This document shows, piece after piece, positions 11,000-23,325 of a stretch of DNA of 64,000 nucleotides. Location: contig OY744608.1 in NCBI GenBank assembly GCA_963556255.1, forward strand, positions 29,610,783-29,674,782. Direction: 5' to 3'. The position numbers and the translations under genes were made by a program. Under the pieces are notes generated by a model. That model did not search any database, was not told the DNA's origin, and saw only the letters and a program-made list of their open reading frames with translations. This DNA comes from Allolobophora icterica. Its lineage: Eukaryota > Annelida > Clitellata > Crassiclitellata > Lumbricidae. The first letter of the stretch is position 1. The number at the start of each line of letters is the position of its first letter.

Positions 11000-11450
11000 T
11001 CATCAGAAAACTAGACAGAATAAGTCACCAGCAGTGTCGATAGTGTGGAGCAACAACGGGTGATATGGAGTCCGTGGCCCACGATAACACCACCGCCCAG
11101 CAGTCCCTCATTGCTAGCACGTCCGGCTATCCATCGAACCGCCGGGTGCACACACGCAGAGCAGGCATTCGTAACTTCCGGTAGATCGAAGCGCCACCTG
11201 ACGGTCAAGATCATTGCAAAGACCCGCGTCGCTTCTTCCCCGCCGAGACGTATGACCGGCTGCAGAGGCAAACGGCATACGTGGCCTATAGTCCCTGGAA
11301 GCCCATCCCTCCTCATGCAGTCACTTAAGTCAAGACGATACGCGACGAAGACACAGTTAGCAGGCACAGAATCCACGGCAGAAACCACAGGTACGTCGGG
11401 TACGCAAACCTATCGCCGGTAACAACCAACATCTTAGAAAGTATTGAGCA
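11000..11450. other. GC-rich segment open on both strands, unassigned
   Basis: Frames of 125 codons occur on both strands at 11045-11422 and 11011-11388. Neither shows a domain. Composition contrasts with the A/T-rich flanks, so this may be a decayed 5' part of a non-LTR element; that is inference only. Confidence 0.3.
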
Positions 11451-12736
11451 AATTCTGCATTCCGATAAAAGAATCGACTGATGAAGATCCGCAGAGTAGG
11501 CTACACTTATAGCTTTAACCAATCATAAAATCCTAGTTTCGTTTGCACCGGTCTAACGTAGGCAACAACCAGCAGAGATTGGTATAGCAATAACACAGTA
11601 AATATGTACTGCAGTTTCGATACGTCTTCTCCCAGAGGGCCACGTGCAATGTTATCAAAGTCTATTATAGGTTATGGTGATAGCCTATAAAGAAGTCCGT
11701 ATCGATGTCTTTGTATGTCGTTACACTAACAAAGAGTGCTGATGTTTTTTTTGGCAATTTCAACTATCTATATAGAGCATGCGTGCACGCAGGAAGAAAA
11801 AGAAGTCATGTTGAGCTTAAACCAGTGCCAAGAAACACAGCTATATCGACATGGCCGTTGATCTTTGAAGCAAGAATACCTTCAGATACAGCTTTAATAA
11901 CGGTAGTTGAAACACCCGAAAGCTAGCTATAATAAATGCCCCATTCTACGTTATACACCTTTAAGCTACCTAACCCTCCCAACTTTGCAATGTGTCAATG
12001 TTCTATGCATTTCAAGTTCTGGTTTTTACTGCATAAATGTCGCTGCTCTAGGAAGAAATCTCTTCATCCCATTTTACGTTTGTAAAGAAGTCTTTTCATT
12101 AGTCAGGTATAAACCGAGAGCGGCAATACCGCATGCACACGGAAATAGGCTACAGAAAAATACGATTGAAGAGAAGCAAATGTTTTTGTCAGCTTTATAG
12201 AAGGCAGAAGACAGTAAATGTCGCAGAAAAGAATAGCTGCATGGCATGTGGACTGAGATGAATGATGATACTAAGAACCATCTGCAAAGGCAGCGCAGCG
12301 TCTCAGCCGATTTCTTGGAATAACGACTTTGAAAGGATCAGTGCCTGGTCTGCAGTTTAGCCGAGTCAAATCAGTCCCATAAGAAATTAGAGAGCGAAAA
12401 GATTGGAAAACAATTTTCTAGACAAAGGTAAAGTCTATTCTAATGGAACAGACGATCAACCAAGAACATTAGGCCCTTTGATTTTATTTAAGACTTTCTC
12501 TCTTGCAGTGGAACGTGCGCACAAAGCTGAGACAGAAATGATGGTTATCTCGCCAAGAAAACGTCTTTGAAGATCAGTTTCAAATCTATTATTTGGAAGC
12601 AACTTAGTATCTCACTCCTTGTACTTTGCCTTTGTCTCTGCTTTTAGTTTTCTCCGTAGATCTCTAGCTCTTACATTGTTTAACGACGTCTTCCTACCGA
12701 GCTTTCTCAACGGGCTCTCTATCTATCTCATCATTC

Positions 12737-12739
<3 letters not shown>
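11451..12739. other. No gene or repeat recognised
   Basis: Short frames only; no recognisable motif. Confidence 0.5.
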
Positions 12740-12954
<215 letters not shown>

Positions 12955-12957
12955 ATA

Positions 12958-13065
12958 TAAGGATTCATTTAATTCATTCGTTCAGAGGACTTATATAGCG
13001 CCCCTCAGAGATACCTACTCAGAGTTGCTCCCAGCCCAACTCCGGCGATAAAGAACAGTTTTATA
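12958..13065 (-). mobile_element. 3' end of a CR1-like non-LTR element
   Basis: The minus strand carries GGGCTGGGAGCAACTCTGAG and a GGGGCGCTATATAAG-type end, similar to the 3' end at 35960-36030. 5'-truncated. Confidence 0.65.
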
Positions 13066-13146
13066 TGGAAACGTCGCTGCTGAGCTAAGCTTATAATATT
13101 TTATAGAGAGAAAGAGAGCCGTTGTCTCCATACGAAGGCGTCATTA

Positions 13147-13149
<3 letters not shown>

Positions 13150-13190
<41 letters not shown>

Positions 13191-13224
13191 GCAACGCACC
13201 CACACATTCTCTCACAAAAGTAGA

Positions 13225-13270
<46 letters not shown>

Positions 13271-13310
13271 CGACGATGATGATGATGATGACGATGATGA
13301 TGATGACAAT
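13150..13310 (+). repeat. (TA)n and (ATG)n microsatellites
   Basis: (TA)17 at 13150-13184 and an imperfect ATG array with ACG variants at 13227-13310, separated by about 40 bp. Confidence 0.9.
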
Positions 13311-13374
13311 AATGATCATGATAATGATGATGAAAGAGAAGAAGAAAAACCAGAAGAACAACACTCCATTAAGC

Positions 13375-13610
13375 CAACGCAAATGTCAGCCTTCGGCATA
13401 GTGCTATAGCAACATGCTCTTAGTCTACGTACATGACGGCTGATGTCTCCCTCGCCGTCTGATCCCATCACCGACAGTGTCCGGCCAGTGTACTCATTTT
13501 ATAGCTCTTTGTTCGTCAGCGGGTCACTAGTAAAACAGATGTCATGACATATCTTTCTGCCTTGGGGATTTCAACCTTCGACCCACGGATTAACAGCCCA
13601 ACGCGCTTGC

Positions 13611-13612
<2 letters not shown>
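13375..13612 (-). mobile_element. tRNA-derived SINE (tRNA-Asn-like head)
   Basis: On the minus strand the head contains GCGCGTTGGGCTGTTAATCC, close to the anticodon arm of tRNA-Asn (GTT), then AGGTTGAAATCCCC, a near-consensus pol III B box, at 13564-13577. The body runs to about 13375. It lacks a clean acceptor stem, and a TA run begins where the 5' end should be. A decayed SINE is the best reading, not a tRNA gene. Confidence 0.6.

Positions 13613-13679
<67 letters not shown>
13613..13679. repeat. (TA)n microsatellite
   Basis: About 33 uninterrupted TA units. Confidence 0.95.
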
Positions 13680-13681
<2 letters not shown>

Positions 13682-14825
13682 GGTTGCCATAAACATTAGA
13701 CACATGTGCACATGTATGCGGTGTTTGTGACGCTACAAACATGCTATATATATATGCTATATACTATAATTATATGCTATGTGTATATTGCGCTATTGTA
13801 AGTGGTAAAAATATTATCAAGTCTAAAAAAAGAACCTGTATATATATATATAATATATATATTTGAATCAGACTTTACTTACCAAGGACGCCCAGACGGT
13901 AATTTAGAGTAATGACAACTATTCTGCCGAAAGCTGAAAGGACACTTCCGTCATAGGCATTTCCGGTTCCGGTCTCGTATGTCTCTGAGTGGACGAGTAA
14001 CAACACCGGATGTGCTGTGGCACTTTCATTGTTCTCTGAAATTTATGGCACATATTAAGCATGCGTAAAGATATCAAACAGCGCCTGATAATAAAATGAT
14101 TTACAGCACAAAGTCCATAAATACAGCATATACACACATACGCCTCACACATATATATATACATACGTCTGAATATACACAGCGCTGGTGTACTTATATT
14201 TATTACTTTAGTTAGTTGGTCATGTGCTTAGTCTTATACAACGATATATATATATAACATATATATAATATATATATATATAAGATCTTCTCTGTTAGAA
14301 CTTAATGTTGGTGTTTCTTGATATACTTCATTATTAAGTATTAACCACAAAACACGCAGTGCAACGTATTGGCAAAAGGAACGAAGCATGAATCACTATA
14401 CGGGTCTAAAATGAGCCGTATATATATATATATATATATGTGAATAAACGGTGCTGTGGAAGAGCCGCTGGTAAGCCTAGTTAAGCTATAGCTTACAATA
14501 GCGTCTAGTACTTGGATGATGCACAATCCTTTGAATAACAGGCCATCTTCGACGGGGAAAAGGTGAACTGGTTTTCTTCTTCACTCTACGTAGCACTGCC
14601 ATGATGCTTCTTTGGGTAATCTATATCGGCTATTATTATTATTATTTTTAGACCCAAAGGACGAAATTTAGAGTGTGTGTAAAACTACTCTAAACAAGAG
14701 GAAGAATGCATTTCTGGGATGGATAGTCTTCGCAGGTACCGTATCTGGCTTCTCAAACGTACATCTGGAAGCAATCGCGGTGAAACGCTTAATTAAAATA
14801 ATAATTATTGTTATCAATATTATTA
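13680..14825. other. No gene; scattered short TA runs
   Basis: TA runs near 13840, 14250-14283 and 14418-14440. No coding domain recognised. Confidence 0.5.
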
Positions 14826-14915
14826 TTATCAATCAATCAATCATAGAATTTATGTAGCGCCTGTTCAAGGGCTCTATCAGAGGCGCTCCCGAGCCAGGCC
14901 TGATCAAAGAGCCTG
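14826..14915 (-). mobile_element. 3' end of a CR1-like non-LTR element with (TGAT)n tail
   Basis: The minus strand reads GGCTCGGGAGCGCCTCTGAT, then GGCGCTACATAAAT, then (TGAT)n. This matches the insert at 35282-36053 at its 3' end including the tail unit. Confidence 0.75.
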
Positions 14916-14939
14916 ATCATAATCATTATTATTGTTGTT

Positions 14940-15801
<862 letters not shown>

Positions 15802-16005
15802 TCTTTTCTTTATTTTAGCGCCTGCTAACCGCACTGCGCTGTACAGTGAACATACATATAACTTAGTATAAACGGCAGCCACGCAGGGCGCCTTACATAC
15901 ATGTATACAGTAGAAACACATGATAACAGTTTTACAGGAGAAATATTTTTATCGGAGAGAATTTAGGGACAGTATTATGAAGAAGAGACAGGATTTCAAA
16001 TAGCT
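15802..16005 (-). mobile_element. SINE/LINE-like 3' portion
   Basis: The minus strand ends in AGGCGCTAAAATAAAGAAAAG and then runs into the (GAT)n(ATT)n array. CGGCAGCCACGCAGGGCG within it resembles 49990-50008 near the SINE at 49970-50140. Only a 3' part can be recognised. Confidence 0.45.
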
Positions 16006-16109
16006 TACAGGTGGTAACAGTGACGTCTACCAATGGGAGGGGGTTGGGAGAACGATCTTCCACGGTTGCCAGAAGTGGGGGTTTAACGTTCTGAATATAT
16101 ACAGGGGGT

Positions 16110-17068
16110 CATAGGCGGAGACTTGGTCTTGGGTTTGGGGGGGACAGGCCGAGCGGCCGAAGGACGATCGCCGAGGCGCAGAGCGCCGAGCAGAGGGAGG
16201 GGTTTGGGGAGGGGGATGTGCCCCCTCCCCAACACGGAAAATTTTTGAATTTCCACACTGTAATGGTAGCATTTTAAGCTGTCATCTTAGCAAAATTGGT
16301 ATATTATTTCAATGCTGATAAAAGTGTATCAGCTTATCCTCATTGCTCAAGAACTTCCTGAATTGCTGAACAGGAAACAACAGCAGAAATATTTTACAAA
16401 CGGTACACTCGGCCGGGTTGGGCGGTTGGTCGACCGTCGATGATCGATCTCTTTGACAATCTACGTTTGGCAATGTTTTGACACTTTTCTTGCTAACTGA
16501 ATGCGTTTTAACAAACATATAGTAAGCTCTCTTATGCAAGAAAACTTATTAACAATTAACTATTTTAGCACTATACTGTTTTATATGTATACTTTATTTT
16601 AAAATCCATTAATCTGTTTAGCCTCTGTCATTAACTGTTGTCTGATTTATTTTCACTTGGTATTATTGTCTTTGTATACACTGTGTACTCCCATCGCTTC
16701 TGTGTCAACGGGAATCTCTCAATAAACGAATATTTGATTGATTGATTAATAGTCAAGTCATGTAAGTTTTATGGCGTTTTCGATTTAAGATGCTTCCTCT
16801 TACCTCGTTTTTTAAACATGGCAGATATGTCCAAATTCCCAACAGGCAGCTTTCGCTTCGGAGGCATTTCTAAGATGTTCTAAATCTTGTCTCTTCGGGT
16901 TTTCTCTCTTCGTTCTTTGACTTCCTCTTCAATCTTCCGATCCTTCGATCCCTTTCTTCCTTCGCGTCCCCTCTTTATCCCTTCCGTCTTCTAGCCCCTT
17001 TCTCATTTTCGGTTTTTCCACCAATCCCTGCTTGGCTCCTCTCTCGCCTTGCATCCTTCTAACTGTGG

Positions 17069-17099
<31 letters not shown>

Positions 17100-17603
17100 C
17101 GTAAGTTCAAAGTCATATATACGGGAGTGGGGGAATGGGGCAGCATGCCTCTCCAAAAGCCTTTGCTGTCCAAATGCCCATCACGCCGCCTTCACGTTGT
17201 ACCTCTGTTGGCAGTGTTGGGAACAAAGTCCGGTTTCCAGATGCCAGATCAAGAGAGGAGGCAGAGCAGCTGTTAAGGCGGGTTTCGTTTAGGGCGAGAA
17301 GGATCAGATGAGTAAGGATACGAGTAAGAGATGCATATATATATATATATATATATGCATACATATATGCATACACATATATGCATATATGTGTACTTCA
17401 AAAGTACGTTAAGTTTTGCTGCGCCGCGAACGCCAAACAAAGGATAAACAGTGGAAAGTACTGTAGAAATTTTGAATGATATTTATGAAATATTTCTGAT
17501 ATTATGTTCAAATATTGGGGGGATATAAGCAACTCCATCCCCCCCACCTCAAATTTCGGGGGGGGTCCGTCCCCCTCTGTCCCCCCCTAAGTCTCCGCCC
17601 CTG
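16110..17603. mobile_element. hAT-like element (inner), inserted in the outer one
   Basis: The left end CATAGGCGGAGACTTGG and the right end CTAAGTCTCCGCCCCTG are imperfect inverted repeats, with G-rich subterminal sequence. An exact 8-bp direct repeat, CAGGGGGT, flanks it at 16102-16109 and 17604-17611. It holds no transposase-like frame. Inside are a non-LTR tail ending near 16750 and TA runs at 17071-17096 and 17334-17358. The target duplication lies wholly within the outer element, proving the nesting order. Confidence 0.8.
16560..16755 (+). mobile_element. 3' end of a non-LTR element inside the inner hAT-like element
   Basis: The sequence ends CAATAAACGAATATTTGATT followed by short GATT units. 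The same AATAAACGAAT motif next to GATT/AATC units is seen in reverse at 19617-19660. No coding part remains, and the 5' limit is a guess. Confidence 0.45.
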
Positions 17604-17790
17604 CAGGGGGTTGTTGATTTCAGATAATATGCTTAATTTATGTATCATGAATGTCATCGAAAACACATGTTATCTCGGAGTAATTTACAGTTCTGAGTGA
17701 CTTCTGAGCCTCTTATATATAAGTCGGCCAGAGTGGGGGTTTGTTCTCCCATTCCAGGTGGGGAGGGGGTTAGACGCCACTGGGTGGTAA

Positions 17791-18308
17791 GTCAATAAAG
17801 GCAATGCAAGAAAAGTCAGGGTCATGTAAAAGGTCATGACACATACGAAAAACAGCGAAGTAAATAACGATGTACTTAAGTAAATATCCGGACGGTGCTC
17901 AATACATGTGCTCTGTATGGATGAATGAAAAATGCCATAGAACGGATTTTAGCCAATGCCTCGATCTATTGATCCGTGGCGAATGATTCCTCTGCCATGA
18001 TGATAGGAAGTGCCCGACGTTTTCCCATGCGACATTTTGTTATGTGACACGGCAAAGGATGATTTATCAGTTAAGTTATGTAATAACTGTTAACACAGGA
18101 TAATCATTTGCTTACTTACATGTATGCAGACCAATACATGTGCACAATAAATGTCTGTATTACGGCCTAATAATATTTCTCCCTTATGCATCTGTGCACG
18201 CAATACAGAGAAACGAAGCCTTTTTATTCTGGCAACAGCATTGAACTGCTACAATCGATGCAGATATATAAAGGCTTGTATACATAAGCCTATATATGTG
18301 TGTGTGTG
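17791..18308. other. No gene recognised
   Basis: Unique-looking sequence leading into TG and TA repeats. Confidence 0.5.

Positions 18309-18361
<53 letters not shown>
18309..18361. repeat. (TA)n microsatellite
   Basis: About 26 TA units with one TTTA interruption. Confidence 0.95.
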
Positions 18362-18366
<5 letters not shown>

Positions 18367-18423
18367 TAGTATGTCGAATATGCATGGACTGTACAGGGGC
18401 ATCCAAACAGAGTAGATGTACCA

Positions 18424-18592
18424 TGCGTGGGGAGGGGAGAGATAGGACAGTAAAAGAGAAGAGGACAGCAAAATGAGGGGGCAAGAGCAAGAGAGGGAGG
18501 AGGAGGAGGAGGGTCGGGAGAAATGGAAGTAAGAAAGAAGGGGGGAAGAAAGAGGGGGAAGGAAGGAAGAAGGGGAAAGAGATAATATAATA
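18424..18592 (+). repeat. Purine-rich tract
   Basis: G/A-rich tract with GGA and GAAG units. Minus-strand frames here are compositional. Confidence 0.85.
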
Positions 18593-18597
18593 TTCGT

Positions 18598-18836
18598 CTT
18601 TATTGACAAGCTCACTGACAAACCGCAGTAAGCTACGTTGAAACATGACGGAACATGACGGTACAATCATCAAGATCTTAACTAACACACGTATTGGCAG
18701 CTCAGTTTACTGCTGCCCCCTAGGGATTGTAAGGCTGAGGCGACTTAGAGAGGGCTTACGGGTATCGAACCGCGACTTTTCAAGATCTAATGCTCTGCAG
18801 GCCAGAGTGTTACCATTCATATATCCCCCTTGAGGT
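18598..18836 (-). mobile_element. tRNA-derived SINE
   Basis: The minus strand starts with a tRNA-like head at about 18836-18757 (AATGGTAACACTCTGGCC) and has GCGGTTCGATACCC, a good B box, at 18760-18773. The head and following GAGAGGG...GGCTGAG region align with the SINE at 49970-50140, supporting one family. The tail end near 18598 is A/T-rich. Confidence 0.65.
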
Positions 18837-19616
18837 GAAGAGAGACGATAGACTCAGTTGATGACTTTTCAGTCCGATCTTACAAAGTTCAGTGAGGACA
18901 CGATTGTGCTGACGTCCTTGTATGTGCTCTAAATAAGTCTAGGGGTGCATGTATATGGACATATCTGCAAAGCCCAGTCTTTACAACAGATTCTGATTTA
19001 TGAGTGAATTCTTTGCAGACGACGTAACCTTCGGATGACAGTAGCACCGTCTCTGTTTAAACGAACTGGCGACTGAGACGCTTTTTTCATACATTTTTCA
19101 GTAGTTCTCGATGCTGGACCGTACTATGCGTCGACTAGTTTTGTGGTTTCCGTAGGAGAACTTGTCTTTGGGACTTCAAGTGTATGCAGACAACTGCGTG
19201 TTTCTAAGTGCATGGGATTCTTAGGAGTCGTGTTTCGATGCCAGAATTAATAATTTCGACATTTACGATTGATGTCGAAAGCACCTATAGCTGAGCGTAT
19301 GACTGTGCTTTCCTGTTTTAAAAGTCCACATAAACAGCGCTGCATAGCCTACAGCTGTAGAATTTAAGGCGCTCGTGTGCGTGTTATTCGTGACAGAAAG
19401 TTGTTGGAAATAGGTTCACTGGGAATTCTATAATATGTAAGCGAAGTCTGGAGCTTACAAGCGAAACGAAATTGATCAGACAAACGATTAATTAAACTCA
19501 TATCTGATGATTCCAGTAGCGCGTTTAGAGAAATACACCGGAACCGAAGCTCGTTAGCAAACAGACTCAGGAACCAGTTTACGGCCAGACCCGATGATCC
19601 AGAACAGCGTTCGAGG
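18837..19616. other. No gene recognised
   Basis: No frame above 60 codons with a recognisable motif. Confidence 0.5.
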
Positions 19617-19760
19617 CGATTGATTGATTATTCGTTTATTTTCATCGAGAAAGATAGTATGTTCAACAATTTCGGACGACGCACATAAGCAGAGAACGGC
19701 AATGGCAATTACTGTCCATAGGGCAGGCAGGGCTCGATGCTAATGCGTTTCTTACTGCAC
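19617..19760 (-). mobile_element. 3' end of a non-LTR element
   Basis: The minus strand reads GATGAAAATAAACGAATAAT then AATC units, similar to the tail at 16720-16750. Only the tail is recognisable. Confidence 0.4.
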
Positions 19761-20149
19761 ACCACTCCTCCAAGTATTTTTTTATTGAACCAATGGTCTC
19801 GAACATCATCTAAACGCTGATTACAATCGATGGATCCGCTTTTGAGATCTTTTCCCAGCTCTCTTACTGTATAATCTAAGATGTTTTATCGCGTGCAGTC
19901 CGGGATGGCAGACAATTTGACTGCACTTAAATCCACAAATAATTTATAGTTCATACTTGTTGGTACTAAACAGTCATTTGAAAAATAATAAAATCGACGA
20001 ATTCTGAACATTTGGGCAATTTCTTTACGAAACGGAACTGTGTGTCTTGTAATTTGTGCGTTGCATTTGATTCTAAGTTATCTTCAGTGGACATACTAAT
20101 TAAATATGCAGACCATTATCACATTTGTTATATTCACATTATAAGTGTC

Positions 20150-20950
20150 CACATTCATTTTTATGTTTTGGTTTGTCTGGCCAATGCCCTGGCATCTAGC
20201 CGTCTTGACTATTGCAACTCGCTTCTTCTTCTTATTGGCAGTTGAACGGAGGCTTCCAAGGGTTCAAACACTTTGGCCAGAGCCACCATTGAAACTCCAA
20301 AGTACGAACACACATCTCGTCCTAAAATCGTTGCATTGTCTGCTCAGAAGATGAAATTTTAAGGACTGTGTTAATTGTCTATAACAGGGATGGCGAACCT
20401 ATGGCACGCGTGCCCAACTTGGCACGCCAACAGATTTTTCTTGGCACGCCACCTGAACTCTGAACTTTCGTTTTTTTCATACTTTTTTATATTTCTTTAT
20501 TTCTTACATTCAGCAGTTTATTTCCTGCCTCATTGTCACATAAAATTATAGTAAATATAAATAAATCGCATTATTAAGAATAATGCAACGACTTTTCAAT
20601 ATTAGTTTTCACTTTTTTGGGTACTTCATTCCATGTTCACTGGTTCAATAAAATTTCTGGCACGTGAAATTTTCCACTTTCTTTAAAAACTATTTTCTGG
20701 CACGCGAGCTAAAAAAGGTTCGCCATGCCTGGTCTATAAGTTAGCCAATTTCATCCTGCATCTTTGTCACGTATACTACTGACTCCCAATATCTGTGCCT
20801 ACTCGACTGTCTCATTCCGGCCACTCCTTTCTTGGATTTCGACCGGGTTTGTCCTTGGTTTTGGGATGGAAAACGACTTTGCTTATTAATGACCAAACAC
20901 TGGCGCTATAGAAGTTCTGATTAATGGATTTTGTGATGTAACGTAATTAC
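20150..20950 (+). pseudogene. CR1/L2-like reverse transcriptase remnant
   Basis: A frame at 20180-20240 reads LANALASSRLDYCNSLL, the conserved motif near the end of CR1/L2 reverse transcriptases. Past stops and shifts there is YEHTSRPKIVA-like and downstream sequence, ending with CACTGGCGCTATAGAAGTT at about 20900-20920. The same 3' end is found at 31140-31165 and, in reverse, near 33010-33030, so these are three copies of one family. This copy is split by the hAT-like MITE at 20385-20731. Confidence 0.7.
20385..20731. mobile_element. hAT-like MITE, 347 bp
   Basis: Ends CAGGGATGGCGAACCT and AGGTTCGCCATGCCTG form a 16-bp inverted repeat with one mismatch. The exact 8-bp direct repeat GTCTATAA flanks it at 20377-20384 and 20732-20739. 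No coding capacity. The internal motif GGCACGC recurs near both ends. The CAGGG...GGC ends and 8-bp duplication fit hAT. Confidence 0.9.
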
Positions 20951-21256
20951 TGTAACGTAACAAAGTGCAATCTAACGTATAGTGTAGGCGTAATATCTTT
21001 GGATAAGAATTTCACACATCAGGAGAAAATGAAATAAAATGATAATGTTCAGATCATCAATCTCGTCAACATCTATGGCGAGCTCCTTTCCGTAGCGATG
21101 CCGTTTCCACGACGTTTACCAACCGTCTCGATTCTGGAGGCTACTCCCGGCCGTGTGCAACCCGAAGTTCAGTGGATTCAAGTCAGCTTACACTGTTCTT
21201 GTCCACGTATGGCGAGGTAGCCCAGTGGGTCTTTTTCAACCTCTCGGAGAGCCGGA
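20951..21256. other. No gene recognised
   Basis: Unique-looking sequence between the CR1/L2 remnant and the next hAT-like element. Confidence 0.5.
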
Positions 21257-21264
21257 AGTCATTG

Positions 21265-21739
21265 CAGGGCATATTTTAACTGTATAACTAGTGGGACAAA
21301 TGTCCCAGTAGTCTTAGGATTTGTCCCAGTAGTCAGAGCGATTTGTCCCAGGCAATGTATGTATAAAGTACAACTAGTGGGACAAATGTTGGAAGAATTT
21401 AAAGATTTATCCCAGTAGTATAATGAGAAAGGTATGGCATTAATGTTGAATGACCCCTCGTTATTGGTTGGGAGACCCGAGAAAAGTTGTAAAAGAAGGT
21501 GATGACTAAAAAAAAAAAAAAAAGTCATCAACTTTTTTCGGAGATGAATTTTGAATTTTTTTTAGAAAAAGTCTAAAAGTTGTAAGTTTGTGAAGATTAA
21601 TTCCTGAAAAAGTTCTTCGACCAGATCATGGCCGACTTTCTCCGACCCACCTCTGAGAGACGAGTTCCAAAGAAAGATCATGAACTAGACCCATGGCTGA
21701 TTTTGTCCCAGTAGTCAAAATTCCTTAAAATATGCACTG
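21265..21739. mobile_element. hAT-like non-autonomous element, 475 bp
   Basis: Ends CAGGGCATATTTTAA and TTAAAATATGCACTG are inverted repeats with one mismatch. The exact 8-bp direct repeat AGTCATTG flanks it at 21257-21264 and 21740-21747. Inside, the motif GGGACAAAT / ATTTGTCCCAGTAGTC recurs several times in both orientations, especially near the ends. It contains an A-run of 16 but no transposase frame. Confidence 0.85.
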
Positions 21740-21747
21740 AGTCATTG

Positions 21748-22756
21748 CTCGCAAGGCCATGACATGGTGCTGGTCACATTCGCAGTGCGCGATGTGTTCA
21801 ACCAGCCTAAGTCTACCAATGTTCACATGCTCTTTTTAAACAGCGACCTCCGTTAGACAAAGCTTACAGTAATAAACTTCCTCTTCCTATTAGCGCTCAA
21901 AGGCGAACACGAGTAAGGAAAAACAGTTTTGTTGTTATCTCAGAACTACATTTGATGGTATCGTATGCGATTGGAAGAAACTTGGCCGGCGAGTACACAA
22001 CGATCTCCGATTTGGGAATTAGCTTTGTTTACGATTCAATTATGGACACTCAAACTACACAGAATCGATATAAAACGGCGGACAATAGGTGGAGGAGAAG
22101 GAGGAGAAGGAGAAGGAGAAGGAGAAGAGGAAGGAAGAGAAGAAGGAGAAGAAGAAGGGAAGGATGAACCGATTGCGATCATAGAGAGAATGACTGACCG
22201 TGTCTCAGCTGATGGAGAGAAATTCAACGTTTGCAAAGTCGTCGGCGTCGTTCAGATACAGCTAACACTAATTTACAGCATCCATGGTCAGCATCGCTAA
22301 TTAGGTTATCTGCCGACTTGGAATCTAGGAGACGTTGGCGCGACATCCGAGCGCCTGTATACACATGCAGAGCACGGGATGCGAAGACGACGAGGGGACG
22401 CCTGGGAAGTCTGGAGAGGGCAGGCGGGCGAGCGGGCGGCGGTCGGTCTCCCTGACACGCAATTCGTTGCGCAATGAAGGGACTGAACAAATAGAGGCAG
22501 TGGACACGAGGGACCGATGAAGCGCAACTAATCAAATGGACACGCACTTCAAGAAACGCAAAAACTGCAACGACCCCCTTGTCCTCCTCCTTCTCTGTCG
22601 GAAGAGGAGGCCAGTGTAAATAGCGCCAGAACATTCGTAATGCGGACAGTTACTGTGCCAGACGCAGAATTCCAAGTTCATTTCACAGCAGCTTCGTTCA
22701 AGGACACAGCAACCATGATCTGCATGATTCGATTCAGAAAACATGTGTGTGTCTTG
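21748..22756. other. No gene; GGA/GAA tract at 22089-22168
   Basis: A purine tract of GGAGAA units sits at 22089-22168. A GC-rich segment at 22320-22460 is open on both strands without a recognisable domain. Confidence 0.4.
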
Positions 22757-23170
22757 AGGTATGTATGTTTGCAACTATGCATGTATGTATGCATGCATGT
22801 ATGTTTTGTATGTATGTATGTATGTATATATGTTTTGTATGTATGTATGTATATATGCATGTATTTATGTATATATGTTTTGTATGTATAAGTGCATATA
22901 TGTATGTATGTATGTACATATGTATATCAGTATGTATGTATGTATGTAAGTATGTATGTATGTATGTATGTATGTATATCGGTATGTATGTATATATGTA
23001 TAAATGTATTTTAGTATGTATGTATGTATGCATGTATGTATATATATAAGTATGTATGTATGTATGTATGTCACTATGTATGTATGTATGTATGTATGTA
23101 TGTATATCACTATGTATGTATGTAAGTATATCAGTAAGTATGTATGTATGTATGTATGTGTGCATGTATG
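22757..23170 (+). repeat. (TATG)n microsatellite block
   Basis: About 410 bp of imperfect TATG units with TGCA and ATAT variants. Open frames on both strands are artefacts. Confidence 0.95.
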
Positions 23171-23283
23171 CATGCATGTGTCAACACTCTCTTCTATTGA
23201 CATTGTCACTATATTCGTTTTCTGTACTTCACCGACTTAACGCTCTTCTTTATTTCTCTATATCTACGTATAAGAAGCTCAAA

Positions 23284-23325
23284 TAATAATAATAATTATA
23301 TAGCGCTGTCACTTCAGGAGAAAAC
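23284..23325 (-). mobile_element. CR1-like tail fragment with (ATT)n
   Basis: The minus strand reads AGTGACAGCGCTATATAATT and then (ATT)n: the GCGCTATATAAAT tail signature followed by a trinucleotide array. Confidence 0.4.

Larger units (their letters stand above)
16018..17782. mobile_element. hAT-like MITE (outer), split by a second hAT-like element
   Basis: Ends are CAGTGACGTCTA on the left and TAGACGCCACTG on the right, an inverted pair starting with CAG. Flanks carry an exact 8-bp direct repeat, GGTGGTAA, at 16010-16017 and 17783-17790; 8-bp duplications and CAG/CTG ends fit the hAT superfamily. Without the inner element it is only about 263 bp, so it is non-autonomous. Subterminal TGGGAGAAC is shared by both ends. 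Confidence 0.8.

Noticed and set aside
11011..11422. Gene with 125-codon frames on both strands
   Set aside because: Openness on both strands reflects GC content; no motif in either.
13375..13612. A tRNA gene for Asn
   Set aside because: The anticodon arm and B box are similar, but the acceptor stem is missing and a body continues beyond; fits a SINE.
22734..23209. Frames rich in Tyr/Ile/His/Thr
   Set aside because: Translations of the TATG array on both strands.
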